This document shows positions 31,239 to 39,731 of a DNA stretch of 64,000 nt, one piece after another (within the stretch, counting starts at the first letter, position 1; each line of letters opens with the position of its first letter). Location: contig NZ_QJSR01000001.1 of the NCBI RefSeq assembly GCF_003217095.1, forward strand, positions 1,278,009 through 1,342,008, in the 5' to 3' direction. The notes below the pieces were generated by a model, which had not been told where the DNA came from, did not search any database, and saw only the letters and a program-made list of their open reading frames with translations. This DNA is from Rhizobium sp. PP-CC-3A-592. GTDB lineage: Bacteria; Pseudomonadota; Alphaproteobacteria; Rhizobiales; Rhizobiaceae. The position numbers and the translations under genes are program-made.

Positions 31239-32537
31239 CTACGCGTGGTCTCTGATGCTGTAATAGACGAGAGTCATAACGATCCACAGACCAAGCGCCG
31301 ACAAGAAGACGAGGAACGTATCGAAAACGACCTTGGGATAGGCAGCGATCTGCGCGATACCGGGCTGAACATATGTCGCCAGGTAGATCTGGTTGTTGCT
31401 GGCGAGCATGCGCGCATTTTCGTAATTTGTCAGCGACGAGGTGTAGAGCTTGGTCGCGATATCGAGATCGCTCTGGATCTTGTCATACTGCGTCATCAGC
31501 TGCGCGTCTGCCAGCATGGCTTTGTTCGAAACGCCATCACCCGACGAGCGAACCTGAGACTGGAGACGATCAAGCTCCTGCTGCGTCGCGTTGATCTGGG
31601 ATTTCAGCACGGTCAGCCGCGGCGACTTGGCATCCATGTAGCTTCCCAGCGCCGTGTACTGCGCCTGAAGGTCGGCAAGGCTACCGTGAAGCTTGGTGAT
31701 CAACTGGATCTTGCCGTCGGCTTCCTTGCGCGCGTCGATGCTCTTCTGGCCGGTGCGCAGTTCCGTTTCCTGGCTGCGAACATTCGTCAGCCGCGCTTCG
31801 GAGCGATCGAGCTCCGCCTTGGCGAATGCGAGCTGGCTCTGGCGCGCCTTTTCGGACAGATCGTTGACCAGCTTTTCGCAAAGGTCCTTCAGCGCCGTCG
31901 AAATACGAAAGGCATCCTGCGGCGAGAATGCCGCCACTTCGATCGTGTTGATCCCGGTGGTCAGGTCGTAGCTGGTCGAAAGCCGCTTGTTCCAGTAGTT
32001 GACCAAGCCTTCGAGAGACACATCGGAGCTGAGCCGGGACAGAAAATCGACGTCGGGACGCGAGTAGATTTCCCGCAAGCCGACATCTTTTTCCAGCGAC
32101 TCCACCGCATCGCGGCTCATGGCGTAATCGGACACGATATAGCTGTTCGACATGGTCAATGCGAGTTCGGCAGCGCTCGAGCCACCTCCACCTTCGCCCG
32201 GACGAACCGAGAAGCGAAACTCCGAGACGTAACGCGGCGAGGCGACGGCGGCGTAATAAAGGCCGCCGATAATGGTGGGGATGATGACGACCAGAAGAAA
32301 GGCGAGCTTTGCGCCCGAAAATCCACTCTTCGCCTTCGTGACGAAGCCGGTCATCTTTTCGGATTTATACGTAACCGTTGTCTTGCGAACCGGCTTTGCC
32401 GGCAGATCCGGCATGCGCTTCGGCACCGCCGCCATCTGACGGTTCGGTCGAACCTCATCCAGCCTCAGAACAAGTGCGCCATCCTCCTGCCGTGATTTCA
32501 GCTTGTCGGCTCTCGCGGTCTTGGACGCGTCGCTCAT
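31239..32537 (-). CDS. kpsE: Capsule export inner-membrane protein (KpsE/RkpR type)
   Basis: Polysaccharide co-polymerase-like export protein, anchored by two membrane helices near the ends, with a large periplasmic coiled-coil domain between. It would link the ABC transporter to the outer-membrane channel. It has 432 residues from ATG 32537, which is preceded by AGGAG; the frame is open a further 16 codons. Helix 1 follows GFSGAKLAFLL, then SPRYVSEFRFSVRPGEGG. The coiled coil includes AKAELDRSEARLTNVRSQE. The C-terminal helix is VVFDTFLVFLSALGLWIVM. A cytoplasmic basic N-terminal stretch of about 60 residues is unusually long. Confidence 0.88.
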   Translation of the reverse strand: MSDASKTARADKLKSRQEDGALVLRLDEVRPNRQMAAVPKRMPDLPAKPVRKTTVTYKSEKMTGFVTKAKSGFSGAKLAFLLVVIIPTIIGGLYYAAVASPRYVSEFRFSVRPGEGGGGSSAAELALTMSNSYIVSDYAMSRDAVESLEKDVGLREIYSRPDVDFLSRLSSDVSLEGLVNYWNKRLSTSYDLTTGINTIEVAAFSPQDAFRISTALKDLCEKLVNDLSEKARQSQLAFAKAELDRSEARLTNVRSQETELRTGQKSIDARKEADGKIQLITKLHGSLADLQAQYTALGSYMDAKSPRLTVLKSQINATQQELDRLQSQVRSSGDGVSNKAMLADAQLMTQYDKIQSDLDIATKLYTSSLTNYENARMLASNNQIYLATYVQPGIAQIAAYPKVVFDTFLVFLSALGLWIVMTLVYYSIRDHA

Positions 32538-32659
32538 TGGCACTCCTGAAGGGGTCTTCGGCCTGTTTCGCAGCATGTATACCATGACTTACGGCCATTC
32601 GGAAGATCACCGCGACAAAGCGTGGCGATCCTGTCCTGAAACAGCTTTTGCCCTGAGAT

Positions 32660-32690
32660 GAAGGCATTATTGCGGCGCAACAATGCCTTC
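32660..32690. other. Strong hairpin between the wza/kpsD-type gene and kpsE
   Basis: GAAGGCATTATTGC (32660-32673) pairs with GCAACAATGCCTTC (32677-32690) around a 3-base loop with a single A-C mismatch. The T-run (TGTTTTT) lies on the plus-strand side. For the minus-strand transcript the hairpin is preceded, not followed, by the homopolymer. It is therefore unlikely to terminate that transcript, but it may act as a processing or stability element. Confidence 0.6.
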
Positions 32691-32699
32691 TGTTTTTCG

Positions 32700-33854
32700 C
32701 TACTTGAAGGTGTTCAGCGTGCTGCCGACAGACGCGGCCTGCGCGACGGGCGCTGCGGTCGAGCTGACCAGGGTTGCGAACTTGCGCACCTCGGCGAGCG
32801 AGGAGTTGGCGATATAGATCAGGTCGCGGTTTCGCAGGCTGAAGCCCTTGAGGAGGAAGAAGCCGTTCGGATCCTTCAGGTCGATCTGGTAGATGACGTT
32901 CGTCGTCGCACCGGATGATGCGACCTTGCCCGGCACCATGCGCTGCACAAGCGATGTCGGCTCTGTGCGGTAGATGAAGACGCCGCGCGCATTGGCCCGC
33001 TCGTCGTTCAGACCGCCTACCTTGGCAAGTGCCTGGTTGAGGAAAAGCTGCGATTCGTCGAACTGGATGGACGCATTGGCCGTCGCGGCACCGAATACGG
33101 TGAAGCTTCTTGGCTGGCGAATGAGCGCAATGACGTCGTCCGACTGGACGTAGATGTTCTCGCTCGGGTCCGAGATCAGCCGCTCCATCGGAACGGTTTC
33201 CGTGCGCCGGCCGCGCGTGATCTGGACGGAGAGCTGATGCGATTCGATGCGCGGTCCGCCTGCCATGGCGATGACGTCGAGCAGCTTCTCGCCGCGGGGC
33301 GAAAGAGCGATGCGGCCACTGCTGGCGACTTCGCCGGTGACGGTGACCGTGTTGGAAACGTTCTTGACGACGCTGACGAGAACCTGCGGCTGGATGGCGA
33401 TGCGTGCGAGCGCATTCTCGATAGCGGCCTTGACCTGCTGCGGCGTGCGGTTGGCGGCTTGCACGGTGCCGGCATAGGGCACGGAGATCGTGCCGGATTC
33501 GGAGACCGGCTGTTCCGGTATCTGCGTCGCGCCCTTGGCGGAACCGCCGGAGAAGAGACCGTCAGGCGACGCTTCCCAAATGGAGACGACGACCGTGTCG
33601 CCGACACCGATGATGGACGAGCTTCGCTTGCGCGTATTGCCCAGTGTTTCGGCGAGTTGCGTGTCGAGGCTGCTGGAGAGAAGCGAGACGATGCCCTGGG
33701 TGACCGGAATCACCGTGTAGGGGGAATAGCTATCCTTGGCTTCCTGGAGAATCTGCCCGGAGCTCGGTCCGGAGCTCGGCATAACCGTGCAGGACGTTGT
33801 GCTCAGGCAGATGGCAGCCAGCGACAGACTGGTGAATTTGGTCAAGAACGGCAT
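32700..33854 (-). CDS. Polysaccharide export outer-membrane protein (Wza/KpsD type)
   Basis: Outer-membrane channel component for polysaccharide secretion. It has 384 residues from ATG 33854 (GAGGG seven bases before); TTG and GTG codons just upstream are less likely. The N-terminal signal sequence ends in LSTTSC, a possible lipobox although the -3 residue is Thr, not Leu. The Poly_export domain (GVGDTVVVSIWEA, GTISVPYAGTVQA) is followed by SLBB repeats (VTVTGEVASSGRIAL, FTVFGAATANASI). The gene order outer-membrane protein, KpsE, KpsM fits ABC-dependent capsule export. Confidence 0.88.
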   Translation of the reverse strand: MPFLTKFTSLSLAAICLSTTSCTVMPSSGPSSGQILQEAKDSYSPYTVIPVTQGIVSLLSSSLDTQLAETLGNTRKRSSSIIGVGDTVVVSIWEASPDGLFSGGSAKGATQIPEQPVSESGTISVPYAGTVQAANRTPQQVKAAIENALARIAIQPQVLVSVVKNVSNTVTVTGEVASSGRIALSPRGEKLLDVIAMAGGPRIESHQLSVQITRGRRTETVPMERLISDPSENIYVQSDDVIALIRQPRSFTVFGAATANASIQFDESQLFLNQALAKVGGLNDERANARGVFIYRTEPTSLVQRMVPGKVASSGATTNVIYQIDLKDPNGFFLLKGFSLRNRDLIYIANSSLAEVRKFATLVSSTAAPVAQAASVGSTLNTFK

Positions 33855-34013
33855 GGGCACCCTCAAGCGCAGATCCTTCAGACGAAGATGATCTGCTCCC
33901 CCGAAATAGCGGTGTCGTTTTGGTTATCTCAACACCAACTGGTAAACAATGACTTCAAGGTCGCACCAGATAAAAACAAACAGGCCTCTGCAAAAAGGGC
34001 ACAGTACCTGAGG

Positions 34014-35069
34014 TCAGTATCGGTTGGACTCCAGGATGTCAGGTGGACAGGTCCACACGGAATCCTTGAATTTTACGGCCTTGCGCAGCGGAAATGCCTT
34101 GAACAGCGCTTCTCCGGTATAGGTCAGTCCCTTCCAGTTTCGATCGATGAAGCCGATGGCATCGGCCCAATCGGTTGGTTCCATCAATGGCTGAAGATAG
34201 CTCAGCACGGTCTCGCGATCGGCACCGCCATAAAAGTCGATCATACGATGATCGATCGGCTGCGGGCCGTCGAAAGGTAAGGCCGCAGCCTCGCCGCGAC
34301 CGGTCGAAAACCAGGCGCAAGGGATGTTGTAAGTTTCAGCTATGACCAAACCGTGAAGACTGGTGGAGAGAATCCGGCGGCAGGCGGCGATCTCGCGCAC
34401 CTTCCGCTCGAAACCCTCCATGGTCGCATCCGTGTATGTGTTGATGATCGTAATGTCGTCCGCCAGTTCCGGGGGAATGGCATATCGGGTCAGCTGCGCC
34501 TTGACGGTTGCCGCCGCCGTCGCCGCGTCGAGCTCGGAAATATGAACGATCACGCCCAGCTCAAAGCGCTTCTCAAGGTCGGGAAAGGGAAAAATGCGCG
34601 GCAGGAACCAGACGGGATCGCCGAAGACATCGGGTACATCGAGACCCAGAGCCCGCAGGCCGGTGGCCGTTTGCCGTCCACGAACCGCGTGCACGACGAG
34701 TTCCGTTTCCGGCGGCACGGCGTAAGGCGAGAGGGCGCCGGATGGCCCGCGGTTCAGGTCGAACCCCGTGCCCCATAGATGCACGCGCGCACCTTGCTGG
34801 GCATGCCCGATGGTGCCGACGGCTGCCAGTCTCTCTCTCGGTTGATCAAAGGCTGCCGGCTCGATGCGGAGGCCGGACATGACGGAAACGACCACCGCGC
34901 TCAGGGCATCGCCGAGATTGGCGTCGGGATGCCGGTCGGTCGTCCAGACCCAGGAGAGACGCACGGCTTCGGCCGCACCCCGGTCGCCTGTCACCAAGGC
35001 ACCGGAGGCTGCCGATCTGTCGGCGGAGACGGAACGACGGAAAAGTCTTTTGGCTGCTTTTAGAGGCAC
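34014..35069 (-). CDS. Polysaccharide pyruvyl transferase family protein (1)
   Basis: 351-residue member of the PF04230 family, whose known members add pyruvate ketals to sugars using phosphoenolpyruvate. Seen are PDANLGDALSAVVVSVMSG, the HLWGTGFDLNR segment, VFGDPVWFLPRIFPF and RRILSTSLHGLVIAETYNIP. It starts at GTG 35069, one base after the stop of the paralogue upstream, so the two are probably translationally coupled. It is more divergent than paralogues 2 and 3. The acceptor sugar is unknown, and some family members may have other transfer activities. Confidence 0.82.
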   Translation of the reverse strand: MPLKAAKRLFRRSVSADRSAASGALVTGDRGAAEAVRLSWVWTTDRHPDANLGDALSAVVVSVMSGLRIEPAAFDQPRERLAAVGTIGHAQQGARVHLWGTGFDLNRGPSGALSPYAVPPETELVVHAVRGRQTATGLRALGLDVPDVFGDPVWFLPRIFPFPDLEKRFELGVIVHISELDAATAAATVKAQLTRYAIPPELADDITIINTYTDATMEGFERKVREIAACRRILSTSLHGLVIAETYNIPCAWFSTGRGEAAALPFDGPQPIDHRMIDFYGGADRETVLSYLQPLMEPTDWADAIGFIDRNWKGLTYTGEALFKAFPLRKAVKFKDSVWTCPPDILESNRY

Positions 35070-35070
35070 G

Positions 35071-36183
35071 TCAAACTCCGCTCAGGCCACGGGCATGCGC
35101 CGCCAGTTTCGAAAGCCAGCCGCGCGATGGCGGCACGCCTTCGGTTGGCGGCCGATGACGCTCCATGGGAAGCGAAGCAATGAGAGGGTGATCGAAGGCG
35201 CTGCCGGTCGGACCCTTGTCGAGCATCGTCCCCGGCAAGGGGAAGGCATCGATCAGATCCTCTCCGGTAAACGTCTTCTGATACCAGATGTCGTCGATCG
35301 CCCGGATCAGCGCCCCCCAGTCCGTCGCCGTGCGGCGGGGCTGGTACCAGACATCGAGACTTTCCTGGCCGATGCCCTGGTAGAGATCGACGAAGCGAAG
35401 GTCGAGCCCTTCTTCCTCCATCAGGTCGATCTTCCCCGGACCTGCCTGTGCAGCGCGGGGGGAAAAGTAAAGACAGGGGATGCCATAGGATTCGGCAAAG
35501 ACCATGCCGTGAAGGCTGGTGGAGACGATGCGCTTGCACGAAAGAATTTCGTCGAGCCGCTCCCGCAGCGCGCCAACGGAAATCGGGGTGACCGTGTTGA
35601 TCAGGCGGACGCTCGACCGGTCGGCGTCCGATACATGGTGGCGCAGCGATTCCGGCTTGGGGTGCGCTTCGTAAGCGCGATCTTCCAGCTCGGACAGATG
35701 CAGGATAACGCCGAGTTCACAGGTCTTTTCGACCGGTGCGGTGTGAAACCGCGGCAACAGCCAGAGCGGATCGCCGAACACGCCGGCCCCTTGTGCGTCC
35801 GGCGCCAGCAGGCGGCGACTGAACGGACCGCGCGTCGCATAGGTCGTGATCCGGGTGTCCGCCGGCGTCTGATAGGCGATCTTCGGCTTGTCGCCCTGAT
35901 GCGGATTGAGGTTGGGCGAGGTGCCTGTTCCCCAGAACGAAACGTCGCCGCCCGCAAACATGTGACCGATCGTGCCGACCGCAGCCAGCCGCGTGGCCTG
36001 GGACTTGGCAGCCATGTGATGCACCGGCAGGCCCGACATCATCGAAACGATAACGGCGGACAGGGCGTCACCAAGGTTGAGATAGGATTCCTTACCCGTC
36101 GTGGTCACCCAGGAGAGCGGAATGGTGCCCTCCGATTTAACAATATCAATGAGTTTTTGAGACAAATTCCACCATCGCGGCAT
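35071..36183 (-). CDS. Polysaccharide pyruvyl transferase family protein (2)
   Basis: 370 residues, PF04230 type. The conserved blocks are YLNLGDALSAVIVSMMSGLP, the VSFWGTGTSPNLNP segment, VFGDPLWLLPRFHTAPVEK and KRIVSTSLHGMVFAESYGIP. It shares long identical stretches with paralogue 3 at 41785 (for example RLINTVTPI and IVSTSLHGMVFAESY), indicating duplication within this locus. It has a C-terminal tail of about 40 residues absent from the others. It is first gene of a minus-strand run and diverges from the glycosyltransferase gene at 36364. Confidence 0.84.
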   Translation of the reverse strand: MPRWWNLSQKLIDIVKSEGTIPLSWVTTTGKESYLNLGDALSAVIVSMMSGLPVHHMAAKSQATRLAAVGTIGHMFAGGDVSFWGTGTSPNLNPHQGDKPKIAYQTPADTRITTYATRGPFSRRLLAPDAQGAGVFGDPLWLLPRFHTAPVEKTCELGVILHLSELEDRAYEAHPKPESLRHHVSDADRSSVRLINTVTPISVGALRERLDEILSCKRIVSTSLHGMVFAESYGIPCLYFSPRAAQAGPGKIDLMEEEGLDLRFVDLYQGIGQESLDVWYQPRRTATDWGALIRAIDDIWYQKTFTGEDLIDAFPLPGTMLDKGPTGSAFDHPLIASLPMERHRPPTEGVPPSRGWLSKLAAHARGLSGV

Positions 36184-36363
36184 TACTGAAATGGGCTTAC
36201 CGGCCGCCCGGTATCGCCTTGGCCCTTTGGCCGAGCGTATACCATAGGCGAATAGTGTGCGAAAGTGGCGCGAGTAAGCCTATCCTTGCGGGACGATCCC
36301 GCGCTTTTCCTACCGGCTTTGCGCGACCTGCAGGCGCGCAGCCGCAACGCCTGACGAGTTTTC

Positions 36364-37545
36364 ATGTATCGCCTTTCCATGACGCCGCTGACGATCGAGA
36401 CGCCGAGCGTGCTCTTCGATCTTTCGCGACTGGTGCGCAGTCGCCACAAGCCTTTCGGCACCGGCGTCGATCGCATCGACCTCGCCATCGGCCTCGACCT
36501 CGTCGCCCGCTTCGGCACCAATTGCCATTTCCTGCATGCAGGCATCCACGGCATCTGCCGGCTCGATCATTCACTCGGCCGTGCCGTCCTCAGCCATCTC
36601 GATGCCGCCTGGAACGGCAGCCCCGGCAAACGCCTGGAGAAAAGCACCGACTGGCGGCTCTCGGTCATGCCCTTCGTCGATCGCATGGCGCATCGTTTGC
36701 CCCGCTCGATCATCAACCGGCAGACCACTTATGTCGTTGCCTCCCATTCCGGCCTCGGCAAGGTGAAGGGCGGCATGAAGCGGCTCGATCCCAAGGCCGA
36801 GATGAAGCGGGTCGTCTATATCCACGATCTCATTCCGATCGATTTTCCGGAGTACCAGCGGCCGCAGACCTACAAGCAGTTCACCGCCTATCTCGATGAA
36901 CTTTTCGATGCACCGGTCCAGGTCGTCGCAAATTCGAAGGATACGGCGCTGCGCATGCAGGCCTATGCCGCAGCGCAGGGCATGAGGCTGTCGGGCACGG
37001 AGGTGATCATTCCGACCCTGACATTCGGTGCCGCGGCTTTAGCGCCGGTCGTCCCCGCCGTTCGCGCCGTCATCGAGGATCCCAGCCCCTATTTCGTGAC
37101 GCTCGGCACCATCGAACCCAGAAAAAACCATCTTCTGCTGCTGGAGATCTGGCGCATGATGGCGGATCGACAACAGATCCCGCGCCTTTGCATCATCGGC
37201 AAGCGCGGATGGGAGAACGAGAACGTCATCGACATGCTGGAGCGGTCACCGATGATCCGGGAGCATGTGCTGGAGTTCGGCGGTCTCGGCGATCACGAGG
37301 TTCAGTTGCTGCTCAAGGGCGCGAGAGCCCTGCTCTTTCCCTCCTTCGCGGAAGGGCTCGGCATTCCTCTTCTGGAAGCGGGAGCGCTGGGCGTTCCCGC
37401 CATCGTGTCGGACATTCCCGTGTTTCACGAGATTGCGCCTTCGGATACTGTCTTTCTCAACCCGATCGACGGTTTGGGATGGATGCGCGAGATCCTTGCC
37501 CGAAGCGGGGAAGGCACAACAAACGAGACGGAAGGCCAGGCGTGA
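36364..37545 (+). CDS. Glycosyltransferase family 4-type protein
   Basis: 393-residue GT-B glycosyltransferase for surface polysaccharide assembly, cytoplasmic or membrane-associated. The N-terminal domain contains FGTGVDRIDLAIGLDLVARF and YIHDLIPIDFPEYQRPQ. The C-terminal domain contains TLGTIEPRKNHLLLLEIWRM, IGKRGWENENV and the donor-binding ALLFPSFAEGLGIPLLEAGA. No ribosome site is obvious, and MTPL at 36379 is an alternative start. The stop overlaps the start of the ATPase gene (GTGA, 37542-37545). It leads the plus-strand half of the capsule locus. Confidence 0.86.
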   Translation: MYRLSMTPLTIETPSVLFDLSRLVRSRHKPFGTGVDRIDLAIGLDLVARFGTNCHFLHAGIHGICRLDHSLGRAVLSHLDAAWNGSPGKRLEKSTDWRLSVMPFVDRMAHRLPRSIINRQTTYVVASHSGLGKVKGGMKRLDPKAEMKRVVYIHDLIPIDFPEYQRPQTYKQFTAYLDELFDAPVQVVANSKDTALRMQAYAAAQGMRLSGTEVIIPTLTFGAAALAPVVPAVRAVIEDPSPYFVTLGTIEPRKNHLLLLEIWRMMADRQQIPRLCIIGKRGWENENVIDMLERSPMIREHVLEFGGLGDHEVQLLLKGARALLFPSFAEGLGIPLLEAGALGVPAIVSDIPVFHEIAPSDTVFLNPIDGLGWMREILARSGEGTTNETEGQA

Positions 37546-38267
37546 GCGTTACCTTTACCAATGTGCACAAGACGCTTCGTCAGAAGAACGAGAAGACGAA
37601 GGTGCTGGAAGATGCCAGCGCTCTGTTCCCCGGCGACAAGATCACCGGAATCCTGTCGCCGCCCGGCGGCGGGAAGACGAGCACCGTGCAGCTGACCACA
37701 GGCAAGCTTCGTCCGGATCTCGGCAGCGTGCGCCGGGAGTCGCTCGTTTCTTTTCCGGTCGCCGGTGGCGGTGTCTTCAACAATGCCCTGACAGGACGGG
37801 AAAACCTCGCCTTTCTCTGCCGCGTCTTCGGTTTCGACCCCCTGCCGATCATCCGTTTCGTGATCGACTTTGCCGAGGTGGGTAAGGCGATCGACAAGCC
37901 GATGAAGCTGCTCAACCGCGACGAACGCACGCGCCTGCTGTTCACCTCGTGCTATGCGATTCCGTTCGAGACCTATATCGTCGACGAGACGCTTCTGGGT
38001 GGCCGTGGTGCGTTTCGCGAGCGGTGCGTGGAACTGGTCGAGGAACGGATGCAGACGTCGGGCTTCCTGATCTTCACATCGTCACCTGTCTTGTTGCGCC
38101 GCTATTGCAACGCATTCTTCACCATAGACCGCATGAAAATCACGCCGATGGACAGCACCGATGATGCCATTGCCGCCATCGGCGAGGATCGCCTGAAGTT
38201 CGGCGCCGGCGATATCGAAGGCATCGACGAGAGCAGCGACGATACGTCCGTGATCAACCCGGCATGA
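37542..38267 (+). CDS. kpsT: KpsT-type ABC transporter ATP-binding protein, degenerate motifs
   Basis: 241-residue ATPase of the capsule/O-antigen export ABC family, recognisable from LTGRENLAFLCRVFGFD and YIVDETLLGG (Walker B). The P-loop is SPPGGGKTS (Lys45), with Ser instead of the first Gly of GxxGxGKT. Where KpsT has its SSGM-type signature before ARLAF, this protein reads LLNRDERTRLLF (123-134), without the Ser-Gly pair. The H-loop position (IFTSSP, residues 177-182) has Ser in place of the catalytic His. It starts at GTG 37542, overlapping the glycosyltransferase gene, and its stop overlaps the next start (ATGA). It may be a weak ATPase or a regulatory subunit. Confidence 0.8.
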   Translation: MSVTFTNVHKTLRQKNEKTKVLEDASALFPGDKITGILSPPGGGKTSTVQLTTGKLRPDLGSVRRESLVSFPVAGGGVFNNALTGRENLAFLCRVFGFDPLPIIRFVIDFAEVGKAIDKPMKLLNRDERTRLLFTSCYAIPFETYIVDETLLGGRGAFRERCVELVEERMQTSGFLIFTSSPVLLRRYCNAFFTIDRMKITPMDSTDDAIAAIGEDRLKFGAGDIEGIDESSDDTSVINPA

Positions 38268-39610
38268 GTTCGGCCGGAGTGCCACAGAGAACAGGCGGCA
38301 TCGCCACCGACAGACTGCCTGTCCTCACCTATGCCTTTCATATGCAGGCCTGGAAGCGAGAGGTGCTGCGCCGCTATTTTCCGGATCGGAGCTTCGTCTT
38401 CGTTCCCTTCTTTCTGAGCGAAACGCAGCTTCGGAAGGATTGGCTGGACCGGATCGATCTCACAGCCTCGCCCGAGATTTTCGTCTGGAGCCTGAACCTG
38501 CCGGAAACGGTCCGGGCATTCGCGCATCTCAACGCGATCCCGGTCCATGTCGTGGAGGATGGCTTCATCCGTTCGGCCGTTCCGCATGCCGGTCGCACGC
38601 CGCCGCTGTCGCTGATCGTGGACAGGCAGACGGCCTATTTCGACAGCCGGACAGCCTCAGATCTCGAAGACATCCTGCAACATCACGATTTCGAGGAAGA
38701 TCCCCTGTTGATGGAGCGGGCGCGTCAAGCGATGGCGCTGCTTCTATCGACAGGAATCAGCAAGTACAACGCGCCCTTGCGTGAGGTCGCCTTGCCATAC
38801 GGACCCAAGCGCAAGCGACGGGTACTGGCGCTGGGCCAGGTGGATGGCGATGCATCGATCCGTTTCGGCTGCCCGCGGCCCGTGACCAATGAGGACATGG
38901 TGCGGCAAGCCGTTGCCGAGAACCCCGACGCGGAGGTCATCTACAAGCCGCACCCCGACGTGCTGAGCGGTGTTCGAAGCTCGTCCGCAGACCTCTCCGA
39001 ACTCGCGCGCATCTGCACGGTCCTCACAGACCGCATCCCCCTGTCCCGTGCCTTCGAGACGATCGACCATGTCTACGCCATCACGTCCCTTGCCGGGTTC
39101 GAGGCGCTGCTGCGAGGGCTGCCCGTCACCGTTCTGGGTCTGCCCTTCTATGCCGGATGGGGTCTGACGGAGGATCGGCAGACAACGGCGCGCCGGCAGC
39201 GGCGCCTGACCATCGAGCAGGTGTTCGCCGCGACATATCTGCTGTATCCCCGCTATTTCGAGCCGGAGACGGGTGAGAACACGACGTTCGAGGCCGTCAT
39301 CGGCGATCTCCGCCGCCCTGTTGCGCCGGCCTTCGCCTATCGGAAGCCGCCTTCGTGGCGCGCCTCTGGCCCTTACGGGGTTATGGGTTGGCGCCACGCA
39401 TTGGCGCCGATCATCGCCGCTGCCGTCAGACAGGTCGCAACGGCCGAAGATGCGGATTACTACCGGCACTACCCGATCGACTTCTTTCGCGAGCGGCCCG
39501 AACCTGCCTTCCGCACCATCGGACGCCTCCTTTATCCTTTCAACGAAAGGCCCGACCAACAGAGCGATGCACCCTTCCGGTTGCTTCCGGAAGGTCAATC
39601 GCCTAGATAA
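38264..39610 (+). CDS. KpsC/LpsZ (RkpZ)-like capsule polysaccharide protein
   Basis: 448-residue protein of the capsule polysaccharide biosynthesis family, whose members KpsC/KpsS transfer the beta-Kdo residues linking group 2 capsules to phosphatidylglycerol; rhizobial LpsZ/RkpZ affects K-antigen chain length. Motifs are VEDGFIRS (97-104), VLALGQVDGDASIRFG, IYKPHPDVLSG and SLAGFEALLRGLPVTVLGLP followed by FYAGWGLTEDR. Only one catalytic module is present, unlike the two in E. coli KpsC. It overlaps the ATPase gene by four bases and is presumably co-expressed. A Kdo-transferase role is inferred from the family. Confidence 0.84.
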   Translation: MSSAGVPQRTGGIATDRLPVLTYAFHMQAWKREVLRRYFPDRSFVFVPFFLSETQLRKDWLDRIDLTASPEIFVWSLNLPETVRAFAHLNAIPVHVVEDGFIRSAVPHAGRTPPLSLIVDRQTAYFDSRTASDLEDILQHHDFEEDPLLMERARQAMALLLSTGISKYNAPLREVALPYGPKRKRRVLALGQVDGDASIRFGCPRPVTNEDMVRQAVAENPDAEVIYKPHPDVLSGVRSSSADLSELARICTVLTDRIPLSRAFETIDHVYAITSLAGFEALLRGLPVTVLGLPFYAGWGLTEDRQTTARRQRRLTIEQVFAATYLLYPRYFEPETGENTTFEAVIGDLRRPVAPAFAYRKPPSWRASGPYGVMGWRHALAPIIAAAVRQVATAEDADYYRHYPIDFFRERPEPAFRTIGRLLYPFNERPDQQSDAPFRLLPEGQSPR

Positions 39611-39731
39611 CCAACGCAGTTTCGCTTCAGGACGCGGTCTTCCCATCCTTACAGACACATCTCCCCCTCGAGATGTGGGCTCGCCGCCCGCACCGCATTC
39701 GAGGGGACGAAGACAGGACGATAAGCATTCG

